NCBI RefSeq assembly: GCF_000688455.1
Contig: NZ_JIAL01000001.1
Location: forward strand, 2,139,001 to 2,203,000
From: Pseudacidobacterium ailaaui
GTDB lineage: Bacteria; Acidobacteriota; Terriglobia; Terriglobales; Acidobacteriaceae
Reading direction: 5' to 3'
Length of the DNA stretch: 64,000 bases
Below, one piece after another: positions 56,157 through 64,000 of this stretch. The translations under genes were made by a program, and so were the position numbers. The stretch's first letter is position 1. Every line of letters begins with the position of its first letter. A model generated the notes under the pieces. It was not told where the DNA came from. It was given only the letters and a program-made list of their open reading frames with translations, and ran no database searches.

Positions 56157-57362
56157 TCAGTAAGAGGACTTGATGTTATAGGTCAGTCCCATGATGAACT
56201 GGAAAGAATTTCGTTTTGTCGGCGGAATCGTTGCAGGCGGATCGTTCAGATAGGAATCGGTTGTTCCCAGGGTGAAACTGAGATTCTTGTAAGTTGGAAA
56301 ACTAAGAGTGTCCGTTTCCGTCACAGAATAAGCGTGCAGGTCGTTCCAGCCCGGGATATAGAGAAGCTGTTGATTCCATACCATGCCTTTTGGCAGTTTT
56401 CGGTTGTAATTCGCGCCGAACGTAGAGGCAATCAAATTGATTTCTGCCTGCGCCGGAGGCACGACATTGAAGAAGGCCTGCCTCTCGTATTGCGCTGTCG
56501 CCTTCAGGTCCAGTTGTTGTTTGGCATCTTTGATTGGCGTCCAGCCGAAGCCGCCACCATAGATCTGTTGCAGCTCCAGGCTCTGGCTGTAGTTGTGGTC
56601 GAAGGAGACCATGCCCAGGGCGTATACTCTTGGCGAAAAATATTCATCGCGTTCCGCATCGACATGCAAAATTGAGTTTTTCGTATAAGAAGACGGAACT
56701 AGTGTCCCATCTGCTGCACGATACGCAGGCTGGGTAATTTTCCCATAGGACTGTGCATAGTTGATCGCGGTGCGGTTGCTTGGATCCAGCCAGCTCAACG
56801 TAGGGACGACGCGAACTAGGTTTAGGGCGCCGGAAAAAGTGTACTGGTTCTGCGTAGCAGAGACGATGGTTGTGCCCGCCGTAGCTCCGCCATTCCATCC
56901 CTGCAGGAAGCCCGGGTGACCACGAAATTGTTTGTCAAAGGTGGTTTGATCCACTACAACCTGCACGTTCTTGACTGGAATGGGGGGAATGGTTGCGGTA
57001 GCAGATTGCACGATAATCTGCTGATTTTCAACCGATGCGGTCCCGATAGGAAAATTCGGCGGCAGATGGTGGTCCTTGATCCTGACGCCCTTTTCGAGGA
57101 CCACGACATTTTGTGCCGTATGCAGCTCCTTGATCTTGTCCCATCCGATATTGATGTCGCCAAGAATGTCTGAGTGGAAGACGACCGTATCACCGAGTGC
57201 ACGCACAAATTTTCCAGACAACTGGTCGCCGTTCGTGAAGACAACAATATCGGCTTGTTTTGACTGCCCGTATAACAAGCGGCCATCCAAGCAGCCGAAA
57301 AAGAACACGGCGAAGACCGCCCATGTCAAAGGCCGGCTTTTCCAGGAGAGCAAAGACAGCAT
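56157..57362 (-). CDS. DUF481-type outer-membrane beta-barrel protein
   Basis: A 401-residue exported protein (signal peptide ending near LLYGQSKQ). The first part (about residues 38-120) has a repeated strand pattern TNGDQLSGKFVRALGDTVVFHSDILGD, often found ahead of DUF481. The rest shows alternating beta strands that end in the aromatic FQFIMGLTYNIKSSY, a barrel-type C-terminus. DUF481 proteins are induced by salt or acid in enterobacteria; function here is unknown. It is a single gene, convergent with the preceding terC. Confidence 0.8.
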   Translation of the reverse strand: MLSLLSWKSRPLTWAVFAVFFFGCLDGRLLYGQSKQADIVVFTNGDQLSGKFVRALGDTVVFHSDILGDINIGWDKIKELHTAQNVVVLEKGVRIKDHHLPPNFPIGTASVENQQIIVQSATATIPPIPVKNVQVVVDQTTFDKQFRGHPGFLQGWNGGATAGTTIVSATQNQYTFSGALNLVRVVPTLSWLDPSNRTAINYAQSYGKITQPAYRAADGTLVPSSYTKNSILHVDAERDEYFSPRVYALGMVSFDHNYSQSLELQQIYGGGFGWTPIKDAKQQLDLKATAQYERQAFFNVVPPAQAEINLIASTFGANYNRKLPKGMVWNQQLLYIPGWNDLHAYSVTETDTLSFPTYKNLSFTLGTTDSYLNDPPATIPPTKRNSFQFIMGLTYNIKSSY

Positions 57363-57619
57363 ACTGGAACCTCATTTCTAAGAGTTTTTACACCGTTCTT
57401 ACAAGGAGTTACGAACAGACACAAGTCTCAGCAACACGGGAGACAGGGCAGGAAAGTACAGCAGATGGTTCTACAAAAATCATATCGTGTTGCTGCAGAC
57501 TCTGGTATGACACATTTGGCACCTTTCCGGATGAGAAAGGCAGACCATCTAAAATAGAGAAGGACACGACTCACAGACTAGGTTGCGGGACGCCGTAAAG
57601 CAAAACAATTAAGGATACG

Positions 57620-58420
57620 ATGACACGAAACGAGGCCCTCGATTTTTTTCTCTCCAGCGACCTGATTGGCCTGGGTATTGATGCAGACGAAGCGCGCAGA
57701 AGGGTCCATCCCGAGAACGTGGTGACCTATTTTCTGGAAGAGGACGGGGCAGCCCCTCTGCAAAAGCTTCCTGAAAATGGCGGAATCTGTATCCGGTCTG
57801 GACTGGATGAAGAGCTGCTTCACAGTCTTCGCAGGGTCTGTAGTTCCCTGACCCTACGCGCTTCTGCATCTGAGGTCCTTTCTTATGCAAAGCGTCATCG
57901 TCTGGATCTCAATGAAGCCCTGGTTCGGCTTTCCGATGCCGGGCTGGATTCGATTACTGACGAAGACCTGCCTGCAGACGAATGGCTGCGCTTACACCGT
58001 GCAGCGCATGGGGCCGGAATGAAGACCGTAGCATCGTATGTCTTCGGAGCCGGTGAACCTTTGGAAGCGCGGGTGGACTTTCTTGATACAGTCCGCCGGA
58101 TCCAGGAAGAGACGGGGGGATTTGTGGCCCTGGCACCCATCAGTTATGCGCCAGTCCGGCAACTGGATGCTCCCACGGGGGTGGAGTATCTGAAGATGAT
58201 AGCCATTGCACGGCTGTATCTGCCTGAGATTGAGCATATTCAGGCGAGCTCCATTTCGCAGGGCCCCAAAATGGTGCAACTGGCTTTGCGGTTTGGCGCA
58301 GACGATGCCGGTGTTGTGCCTCCTGGCATCACTGAGCAAGACCTGCGTCGCATGATACGAGATGCAGGATTCCGGCCAGTGCAAAGGGACCTCTTGTATC
58401 GAATGGTGATGTTAGGTTAG
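57620..58420 (+). CDS. MqnC-derived protein lacking the radical-SAM cysteine motif
   Basis: A 266-residue protein clearly related to MqnC (cyclic dehypoxanthine futalosine synthase of menaquinone synthesis). Residues 14-38 match its N-terminal helices (DADEARRRVHPENVVTYFLEED), 100-130 match the AGLDS region, and 150-266 match its C-terminal barrel: ETGGFVALAPISYAP, VEYLKMIAIARLYLPEIEHIQASSISQGPKM and FRPVQRDLLY. The CX3CX2C cluster motif is missing, as are the GGGAE and ISPGK-like loops; the only Cys are 57 and 74. It cannot bind a [4Fe-4S]-SAM centre in the usual way. Family lengths are about 370 aa. It may be a scaffold or regulator of the pathway. Confidence 0.82.
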   Translation: MTRNEALDFFLSSDLIGLGIDADEARRRVHPENVVTYFLEEDGAAPLQKLPENGGICIRSGLDEELLHSLRRVCSSLTLRASASEVLSYAKRHRLDLNEALVRLSDAGLDSITDEDLPADEWLRLHRAAHGAGMKTVASYVFGAGEPLEARVDFLDTVRRIQEETGGFVALAPISYAPVRQLDAPTGVEYLKMIAIARLYLPEIEHIQASSISQGPKMVQLALRFGADDAGVVPPGITEQDLRRMIRDAGFRPVQRDLLYRMVMLG

Positions 58421-58536
58421 TTTTTCCGTGTCTCGTAGAATATCCATGAAACGATAGTGGAGACAAAGCACTGCTGACCCCGACTGCAATCCCTGTTCTG
58501 CTGGGCCAACTGAACCAGCACAGCCTGGCACATTAT

Positions 58537-60105
58537 TTGCGCTCGCATTATGCCGACCGCACATTTGAGCACCTATACCGCTGGAACTGGTTCGACACCA
58601 TGCTGCTGGTTCCGTATTTTGCGGTGATGATTGTGCTGGCCTTCTACGGATTGCATCGCTACCAGCTCGTCTATCTGTATTACAAGCACCGCAAGAATGC
58701 GGCCAAGGATCCGCCGAAGCGATTTGCACAGCTTCCGCGAGTCACCATCCAGCTGCCGATTTTTAACGAGCAGTTTGTGATTGACAGGCTGATTGACGCC
58801 TGCTGTAAGCTCGACTACCCTCAGGAGCTTCTTGAAATTCAGGTTCTCGATGATTCTACGGACGAAACCAAAGAAGTAGCCAGAAACCTGGTGGAACAAT
58901 ACAGGCAAGCGGGGAACCCTATCGTTTACATCCATCGTGAGGACCGCCAGGGGTTTAAGGCGGGGGCCCTGGACCATGGCATGAAAACTGCCACCGGTGA
59001 GTTTATTGCCATTTTTGACGCGGATTTTGTCCCTCCTCATGACTGGCTCATGAATGTCATCCATCATTTTGCGGAGCCGGATGTGGGCATGGTCCAAACG
59101 CGATGGACACATCTCAATCGCGATTACAGCTTTCTCACTCAGGTGGAGGCCATTCTGCTGGATGGACACTTTGTACTCGAACATGGCGGGCGGTCCCGGG
59201 CACAGGTGTTCTTCAATTTCAATGGAACGGCAGGGATGTGGCGCCGCAAGGCAATTGAAGAGGCCGGCGGCTGGCAGCATGACACGCTTACGGAAGATAC
59301 GGACCTCAGTTATCGGGCGCAATTGAAGGGGTGGCGCTTCAAATATCTCCAGCATGTAGAGTGTCCGGCGGAGGTGCCTATCGAGATGACGGCCTTTAAG
59401 ACGCAGCAGGCTCGCTGGGCCAAGGGGTTGATCCAGACTTCAAAAAAGATTCTGCCGCGGGTCTTTCAGAGTGAGGCGCCGTTTCATACCAAGCTGGAGG
59501 CATGGTATCACCTGACGGCCAATATCAGTTATCCGTTGATGGTGGTGCTTTCCACTCTTCTGATGCCAGCCATGATCATCCGCTTTTATCAGGGATGGTT
59601 CCAGATGTTGCTGATTGACGTGCCGCTCTTTATGGCGTCAACGTTTTCGATTTCGTCCTTCTATTTGGTGTCGCAGAAGGAACTCTTCCCACGCACCTGG
59701 TTCAAGACATTTCTTTATCTGCCTTTTCTGATGGCGCTGGGGATTGGACTCACCGTGACCAATACAGTTGCTGTGATGGAGGCATTGCTGGGAATCCAGA
59801 GTGCGTTCAAACGCACTCCGAAATACCGGGTACAAAGACGCGGTGAGAAGTCGAAGGCAGCAAAATATCGGAAAAGGCTGGGCATCGTTCCCTGGATCGA
59901 GCTGCTGATCGGATGTTATTTCGCTATGACGATCTGGTATGCCATCAGCAATGAAAACTACTTTACTGTGCCTTTTCTTTTCATTTTTGTGATGGGCTAC
60001 TGGTATACCGGCCTGCTTTCTTTGTTACAAGGGCGTTTTGAACGTCTGCGGGGCGGAGCCGGGCTGGAGGAGTCATCGCCGAAACCATTTCCCGTGGGTG
60101 TGTAG
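58537..60105 (+). CDS. Membrane GT2 processive-type glycosyltransferase
   Basis: A 522-residue (or longer) family 2 glycosyltransferase of the cellulose synthase/CslA type. It has one N-terminal membrane helix (residues 20-36), the GT-A core with DDSTD at 105-109, DAD at 161-163, EDTD at 253-256 and QQARW at 290-294, then four or five C-terminal helices. These D,D,D,QxxRW motifs mark processive beta-glycan synthases. No PilZ domain is present. The frame stays open upstream to a CTG at 58471 preceded by GGAG, which fits better than the TTG at 58537. Downstream is a c-di-GMP-type regulator on the other strand. Confidence 0.9.
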   Translation: MRSHYADRTFEHLYRWNWFDTMLLVPYFAVMIVLAFYGLHRYQLVYLYYKHRKNAAKDPPKRFAQLPRVTIQLPIFNEQFVIDRLIDACCKLDYPQELLEIQVLDDSTDETKEVARNLVEQYRQAGNPIVYIHREDRQGFKAGALDHGMKTATGEFIAIFDADFVPPHDWLMNVIHHFAEPDVGMVQTRWTHLNRDYSFLTQVEAILLDGHFVLEHGGRSRAQVFFNFNGTAGMWRRKAIEEAGGWQHDTLTEDTDLSYRAQLKGWRFKYLQHVECPAEVPIEMTAFKTQQARWAKGLIQTSKKILPRVFQSEAPFHTKLEAWYHLTANISYPLMVVLSTLLMPAMIIRFYQGWFQMLLIDVPLFMASTFSISSFYLVSQKELFPRTWFKTFLYLPFLMALGIGLTVTNTVAVMEALLGIQSAFKRTPKYRVQRRGEKSKAAKYRKRLGIVPWIELLIGCYFAMTIWYAISNENYFTVPFLFIFVMGYWYTGLLSLLQGRFERLRGGAGLEESSPKPFPVGV

Positions 60106-60108
60106 CGT

Positions 60109-61059
60109 TTAGGAAGCAGGCACCAGGCTGGCCGGCAACTCAAATGGATGAATGTTACCGGGGCCTGCAATGCGGGCCTTCATTAAGGCGCTCTCTGCTT
60201 CACGAAAGACAACCAGCGGCAGTCTTCCCCGACTATTGGCGATACCAATGCTGACAGTCGCTGGGATCACATCGCGATGAATGTGGTAGGGTTTCGACAA
60301 GACAGACTGCTGTAAACGCCGCGCCAGAGCTATGGCCTGCTCGGTCGTGCATCCTGGAAGCCCGATGAGGAAATCATCGCTTCCGCAACGGCCAAGCACA
60401 TCATAGCTGCGCATATAACGTTTCAGGCGTTGCGTTAGTTCTTTCAGAATTGCATCACCGGCGGCATAACCATATTGATGGTTGATTTCTGAAAATCCAT
60501 CCAGGTCAAGAAGCATGACGCAAAGCGGTGTGCGTAGCCGCTGCGCCCGGTCTGTTTCCTGAAAAAGTTGCCGCATGGTTGCTTCGCGATTCAACAATCC
60601 AGTCAGAGGATCGTGAGAAACACGGAAATGCAGGGAATTGGTCTGCTCCTGCATCTCACGATAAAAATGCTGTACTCGTTCCGCAGTCCGGACACGGACC
60701 AGAAGGTCGACTTCGTTCACCGGCTTCAGCAGAAAATCATCCACGCAGGCATTCATGGCCAAGGTGACCACTTCATGGTCAGGAGCATGACTCAGGAGCA
60801 TCATCCATGCGTGGTAGGGACGCGTACGCCGCTTAATTTCCGCTATGACTTCGATTCCCTTCATCGCAGGAAGATTGTTGTCCAGAATGGCGATTGTAGG
60901 GGCATCAGGCGCGAGCAGACGCCGAAAGCATTCAGCGCCGTCCTCAATCATTTCCACCGTGTATTTCCAGTTCGTAAGCATCCCGGCGAGGTGGCCGGCG
61001 GCTTCCTTGTCTGGTTCAGCCAATAAGATGGTGGGGCGGATTGGAGATGGGTCTTGCAT
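60109..61059 (-). CDS. Response regulator with degenerate GGDEF domain
   Basis: A 316-residue protein from ATG 61059. An N-terminal receiver domain has phospho-acceptor Asp60 (AILDNNLP) and Lys112 (FLLKPVNEVD). A GGDEF domain (about 145-310) follows, opened by VSHDPLTGLLNREA. The catalytic motif reads GSDDF at 226-230 instead of GGDEF, while the allosteric RxxD site is kept (RSYD, 217-220). The domain may therefore bind rather than make c-di-GMP. No sensor kinase is adjacent. Confidence 0.88.
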   Translation of the reverse strand: MQDPSPIRPTILLAEPDKEAAGHLAGMLTNWKYTVEMIEDGAECFRRLLAPDAPTIAILDNNLPAMKGIEVIAEIKRRTRPYHAWMMLLSHAPDHEVVTLAMNACVDDFLLKPVNEVDLLVRVRTAERVQHFYREMQEQTNSLHFRVSHDPLTGLLNREATMRQLFQETDRAQRLRTPLCVMLLDLDGFSEINHQYGYAAGDAILKELTQRLKRYMRSYDVLGRCGSDDFLIGLPGCTTEQAIALARRLQQSVLSKPYHIHRDVIPATVSIGIANSRGRLPLVVFREAESALMKARIAGPGNIHPFELPASLVPAS

Positions 61060-61369
61060 GCAAGCGCCTTCGTTTACAGCTCCATATCGGACAAATCTCA
61101 CTCCCCCGTAAACCTGTTCCAGTAAGATGCAGAATCTGTCGAACAAAAGGCGAAACTTGGGCTGGGAGAAAATTTTTCCCTGAATTTCTGAAAAAATGCG
61201 CAAAAATTTACACAATCAGCCAACGGGATCGCCCAAATTTTGCATCCCTATTACAGCAAGGATTCCAAAAAAGTTGAAGATATTCTGGGCTGAAAGAATC
61301 GCTTCTCGTTTTCCTGGAACTCATCGCGCGAAAGCGTAATGTCTTAACCCATAAACGCTGGAGTCAGTC
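61060..61369. other. Intergenic region upstream of the response regulator
   Basis: A 310-base A+T-rich gap between the divergent response regulator and a small plus-strand gene. It must carry the regulator's promoter but no consensus element is certain. No convincing coding frame lies within it; the extended regulator frame (to 61215) has no family-like content. Confidence 0.4.
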
Positions 61370-61585
61370 ATGCTTCCCGCCATCACCACTACGCATGCCG
61401 TTCCGCAAAGGCTTCTGTCTGCCCGCGTTGATCGTTCGCGCACACTCATGGTTTTCTGCCATCACTGTTGCCAGGTGCTTGGCTGCGCGGAGGCGCCAGG
61501 GGACCGGGAACGCCTACGAGCTGCTCACATCTGCAAAGAAAAGCTGATCGACCAGCAACCGGCCGCAGCGCTGCCTTTTAGCTAA
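61370..61585 (+). CDS. Possible small Cys-rich protein
   Basis: A 71-codon frame with CTGGAG 7 bases before ATG. The centre, MVFCHHCCQVLGC, clusters Cys and His as in a metal-binding motif, followed by a charged helix (GDRERLRAAHICKEKL). No family is recognised. It lies between the divergent regulator and the convergent porin gene, so it is plausible but not proven. Confidence 0.42.
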   Translation: MLPAITTTHAVPQRLLSARVDRSRTLMVFCHHCCQVLGCAEAPGDRERLRAAHICKEKLIDQQPAAALPFS

Positions 61586-61615
61586 AGCTGGGCTGGAAAC
61601 AGCCCCTCCATACAA

Positions 61616-63094
61616 CTAATAGTCGACGTGCATCCGTATCGAAGGCACCCAAACCGGGCCGCGGTCCCGGTTATATCCGGGATTGTCAATGTGGGTCAGA
61701 CCCAGCGCAAAATAGAGGCCGCGCCAGGTGTGCCAGTTGTAGTAGCTTTCCACAATATTTTCACGGCCATAATGGAGCCTTCCATCGCCTAACAGGAAGC
61801 CGAGGCCACCATATTTCAGGTAGTTCTGGTGGTCCCGTTTGATGGCGTTGGAGACAAAGGCCACTCCGATCTTGTCTACAGGACGGCCCCAACGGACCCC
61901 CTGAAGATCGCCGCCAAAAGAAACGGTTTGGCCTACTTCTGTATAGGCAAACGATTCATGCTGGTCTTCATTCCATCCAAAGCGGCTAAAGATGCGGAAG
62001 TCTTCTGTGATTTCCTGTTCATTGTTCCAGCCAAAGCCATATTTCACCGCTCCGAAGTGTTCATGTTTCGTGATTTCCGGTGAGGGATCTTCGCCATTCA
62101 GATAAGCCTGGACGGCCTCTCGGTAATTGCCCATATGCGCATGGTTTACATAGCTCAGGATGCGCGTTACTCCTTTGCGTCCAGGAATGAAGGAGTGGCG
62201 GAGCTCAACCTCCATGTTCTGACCGCTGGCGCGAGAGAAGGCCCAGTCCAGGTCAATACCATTGGCGACAACAGGCATGGCCGCGATTCCATAACGTGCG
62301 CTCCAGTTGCGGTCGTCGTATTCGGCGACTGCCGCAACGGTATAGCCTCGCGTATCGGCGGCATAGTCCCATGCCCCATTGTTATCTATGGTCCAGTTCG
62401 TAAACTGAAGGTGGCTGTCGCTCCCGACAGAGTTGATGTCAAAGACATCGGGCAAACTCAGTTTGCCGATGCGGAACTCGAACCGGCGCACTGGGACCTG
62501 CGTGGCCAGTGAAAAAGGTCCGCGGTCGGCCTCGGTGGTTTCCCGGCTAAGGCCAATTGTCTGATGAATTTCACCGCGTGCGAGATATGGTTTGGAGCTC
62601 AGGTTCGGGTTGCGGACAACGTCCAGGTTGGTAAATCCGGCAAGTCCCAGGGCCTCGCTGAGTCCACGTCCTCCGGCGCTCTCGAAGTCTACGATGAAGT
62701 CCGTGTTATAGCGGACATGCTGATGGGGCTGATATCCCAAAAAGAGCGTCCCCAGCAGGGAGGTCTTGTACTCGCCTGCTCCATGGAGACTGTTTGGGCC
62801 TTGATAAGGCGAGTGAAAAGGCGGGTGGGCCTGAAAAATGATATTGGTTTGGCCTGAGATCCACCATGGTGCAGTGTTGCTATGAGGAAACATCGTGATC
62901 TCAGGAGCATCTGGAATCTGGCGTTCTTCTGGAGACACCCCCGCTTCGCTCGACGGGCTGCGTTGCGAAAACAGGTCGATTGCGATTCCCCGCTGCTGCT
63001 GGGGGACAGGAGCGGCAGGAAGCGTGGACGAAGTCTGTGCGCCCGCATACGGCGGACACAAAATCAGGAAAAAAATAAAAAATTCTTTGCGCAA
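61616..63094 (-). CDS. OprB-like carbohydrate-selective porin
   Basis: A 492-residue outer-membrane protein with a signal peptide (MRKEFFIFFLILCPPYAGAQ). The mature part contains a short Pro/Gln-rich segment and then a beta-barrel with OprB-like features: GLSEALGLAGFTNLDVVRNP near residue 130, FEFRIGKLSLPDVFDIN, repeated aromatic beta strands and the final GLTHIDNPGYNRDRGPVWVPSIRMHVDY, typical of carbohydrate porins. It would let sugars cross the outer membrane. No sugar transporter is adjacent. Wzi-like barrels are an alternative. Confidence 0.76.
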   Translation of the reverse strand: MRKEFFIFFLILCPPYAGAQTSSTLPAAPVPQQQRGIAIDLFSQRSPSSEAGVSPEERQIPDAPEITMFPHSNTAPWWISGQTNIIFQAHPPFHSPYQGPNSLHGAGEYKTSLLGTLFLGYQPHQHVRYNTDFIVDFESAGGRGLSEALGLAGFTNLDVVRNPNLSSKPYLARGEIHQTIGLSRETTEADRGPFSLATQVPVRRFEFRIGKLSLPDVFDINSVGSDSHLQFTNWTIDNNGAWDYAADTRGYTVAAVAEYDDRNWSARYGIAAMPVVANGIDLDWAFSRASGQNMEVELRHSFIPGRKGVTRILSYVNHAHMGNYREAVQAYLNGEDPSPEITKHEHFGAVKYGFGWNNEQEITEDFRIFSRFGWNEDQHESFAYTEVGQTVSFGGDLQGVRWGRPVDKIGVAFVSNAIKRDHQNYLKYGGLGFLLGDGRLHYGRENIVESYYNWHTWRGLYFALGLTHIDNPGYNRDRGPVWVPSIRMHVDY

Positions 63095-63168
63095 AAAAGT
63101 CTCCAGGTGTGAAAGCCAGCGGACCTTACACTTCCATCCGATCTTTCACCACAAAGATTGCACTTGTG

Positions 63169-63339
63169 TTACAGCGATCGAAGGGCCAGGCACAGGACGG
63201 GCCCAGGCTCGTCCTGCTCCTGGGAAAACTCAAACGCGCAGAGGTCTGTGTCCATCCAGACACAGGCCAGAGGCTGCGCGGGATTCCCTGTCTCAATCCA
63301 GATACATGACAACATGCTGTTCTGGGTATTCAGAATCAT
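63169..63339 (-). CDS. 56-aa small protein with a strong ribosome binding site
   Basis: A leftward 56-codon frame begins at ATG 63339, with the perfect AAGGAGG 5 bases upstream. The protein (MILNTQNSMLSCIWIETGN, then PLACVWMDTDLCAFEF) has three short aromatic strands with Cys and Trp and an acidic C-terminus. It has no signal peptide or membrane helix. It sits 74 bases upstream of the porin gene, on the same strand. The surrounding 63095-63560 gap contains no other supported gene. Confidence 0.5.
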   Translation of the reverse strand: MILNTQNSMLSCIWIETGNPAQPLACVWMDTDLCAFEFSQEQDEPGPVLCLALRSL

Positions 63340-63508
63340 CGCATCCTCCTTTCCTCGGCGTGTTTCCGGGAACACCGGAGAATGCCTCCCGCGGTCACGC
63401 CGGGCAGTTGTTTGTACTTCGGTCCGTCATCATTTGAATTCGGGGACGTTCCCTCCGCAGAGGGTTTGTCCTCTCTTTTATAACATATCCCCCTATGGTA
63501 TAGAGCGC

Positions 63509-63534
63509 AAAAAAAAAGAGGACCTCATGTCCTC
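63509..63534 (-). terminator. Rho-independent terminator after the cytochrome gene
   Basis: Read leftward, GAGGAC-atgag-GTCCTC (6-bp stem, 5-base loop) is followed by nine T residues. It lies 27 bases past the stop of the leftward cytochrome gene. Confidence 0.9.
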
Positions 63535-63560
63535 GCAGCACGTTGAAGTTTAGGGTCGGG

Positions 63561-64000
63561 CTATTTTTGCATTGCAGGGCCGCCCGGCGGAGCGTGTTCT
63601 GCCGTCTTGGGAACAAAGGGCGCAGGCATGGTATTGCCGCGATGACAGGTCCCGCAAGTTACAGTCTTCATTTCCGGAGTCGCGTCGGGATCGTTAATGG
63701 TAGACAGGTATTTCTGATTAATGGTCTGTGTCATGGCAATCATCGTCCGGGCGATGGCCTTGTCCGGTTTGGCGTCCGAGGCAAAATCTGGCCGATGGGT
63801 CTGCTCGTTGACTTCATGACAGAAGCTGCAATGCACTCCAAGCGCCTGCGAGTAGCTGCCCATCAACTTCATCAATTCTTCGGGCGATATGTCTTTGGGA
63901 AGTACCTGGAGGTTGGTCGGTTTCGGCATGGACATGTGGGGGCGGGGCTGTGCGGGCATCTCTTGAGCAGCCAGGGAAATGCTGAGCAGGAACATCGTGG
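63561..64000 (-). CDS. Diheme c-type cytochrome, 5' end cut by window
   Basis: The frame runs to the window edge and contains the tail of a signal peptide (FLLSISLAAQEMPAQ). The mature part has two heme-binding CxxCH motifs, CSFCH near residue 57 and CGTCH near 113, with Met residues as possible axial ligands (LMKLMGSYSQALGVHCSFCH). The order and spacing resemble the photosynthetic-reaction-centre-type cytochrome c proteins common in acidobacteria. It would carry electrons in the periplasm. The first residues lie beyond the window. Confidence 0.82.
   Translation of the reverse strand, partial: TMFLLSISLAAQEMPAQPRPHMSMPKPTNLQVLPKDISPEELMKLMGSYSQALGVHCSFCHEVNEQTHRPDFASDAKPDKAIARTMIAMTQTINQKYLSTINDPDATPEMKTVTCGTCHRGNTMPAPFVPKTAEHAPPGGPAMQK

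Overview
The window reads as a contiguous piece of core chromosome from a Gram-negative bacterium, most likely an acidobacterium of the Terriglobia/Acidobacteriaceae type. This placement is inference. It rests on outer-membrane machinery (a TonB-like protein, two TolC-like proteins, a DUF481-type barrel, an OprB-like porin), secreted plant-polymer and peptide enzymes (GH27, S10 carboxypeptidase, a QPCT-like cyclotransferase), a futalosine-pathway-derived protein, and many small proteins of unknown family. Coding density is high. I see no rRNA operon, CRISPR array, insertion sequence or prophage.

Layout. 1-4300: DedA (cut by the window edge) and MogA leftward, then TonB-like, a 44-aa membrane peptide, miaA and tdh rightward. 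4450-8020: pheS and pheT. 8020-12460, leftward: a lipoprotein, a frameshifted zinc-ribbon membrane protein, then pyrR-pyrB-pyrC ending at a rho-independent terminator. 12700-18040: TolC-like protein, then leftward KimA-like K+ importer, acyltransferase and pyrH. 18390-27800: ankyrin protein, nagA, nfo, an alpha/beta hydrolase, leuS, a membrane protein, guaA and a DinB-like protein. 27870-36420: GH27 alpha-galactosidase, ispD-ispF, modC-modB with a secreted beta-propeller, S10 peptidase and zwf. 36460-43200: a small Cys protein, ppk, a sigma-like protein, a TolC/EmrA pair and dps.

44440-49280 is the classic translation island: tRNA-Thr, tRNA-Tyr, tRNA-Thr, tRNA-Gly, tuf, rpmG, tRNA-Trp, secE, nusG, rplK. 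It stops after rplK at a strong terminator instead of continuing to rplA-rplJ-rplL-rpoBC. 49290-50980 is a leftward peroxide-defence cluster (PerR/Fur regulator, peroxiredoxin, AhpD) behind a perfect 21-bp Fur/PerR-type palindrome. 51080-56100 holds DUF2203 and nadA leftward, then tatB-tatC, a QPCT-like glutaminyl cyclase and TerC rightward. 56150-64000 holds a DUF481 barrel protein, a striking MqnC-derived protein without the radical-SAM cysteines, a processive-type GT2 glycosyltransferase, a response regulator with a degenerate GGDEF domain, small proteins, an OprB-like porin and a c-type cytochrome cut by the window edge.

The best candidates for new biology are the MqnC-like protein stripped of its catalytic loops (57620-58420), the glutaminyl cyclase translationally coupled to the Tat translocase (54263-55183), the PheT lacking its OB-fold tRNA-binding domain, the molybdate-type ABC transporter with no ModA and no TOBE domain, and several short genes (44, 56 and 79 codons) that length-filtered annotation may miss. 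All family calls come from motifs and remembered family features; no database search was run.
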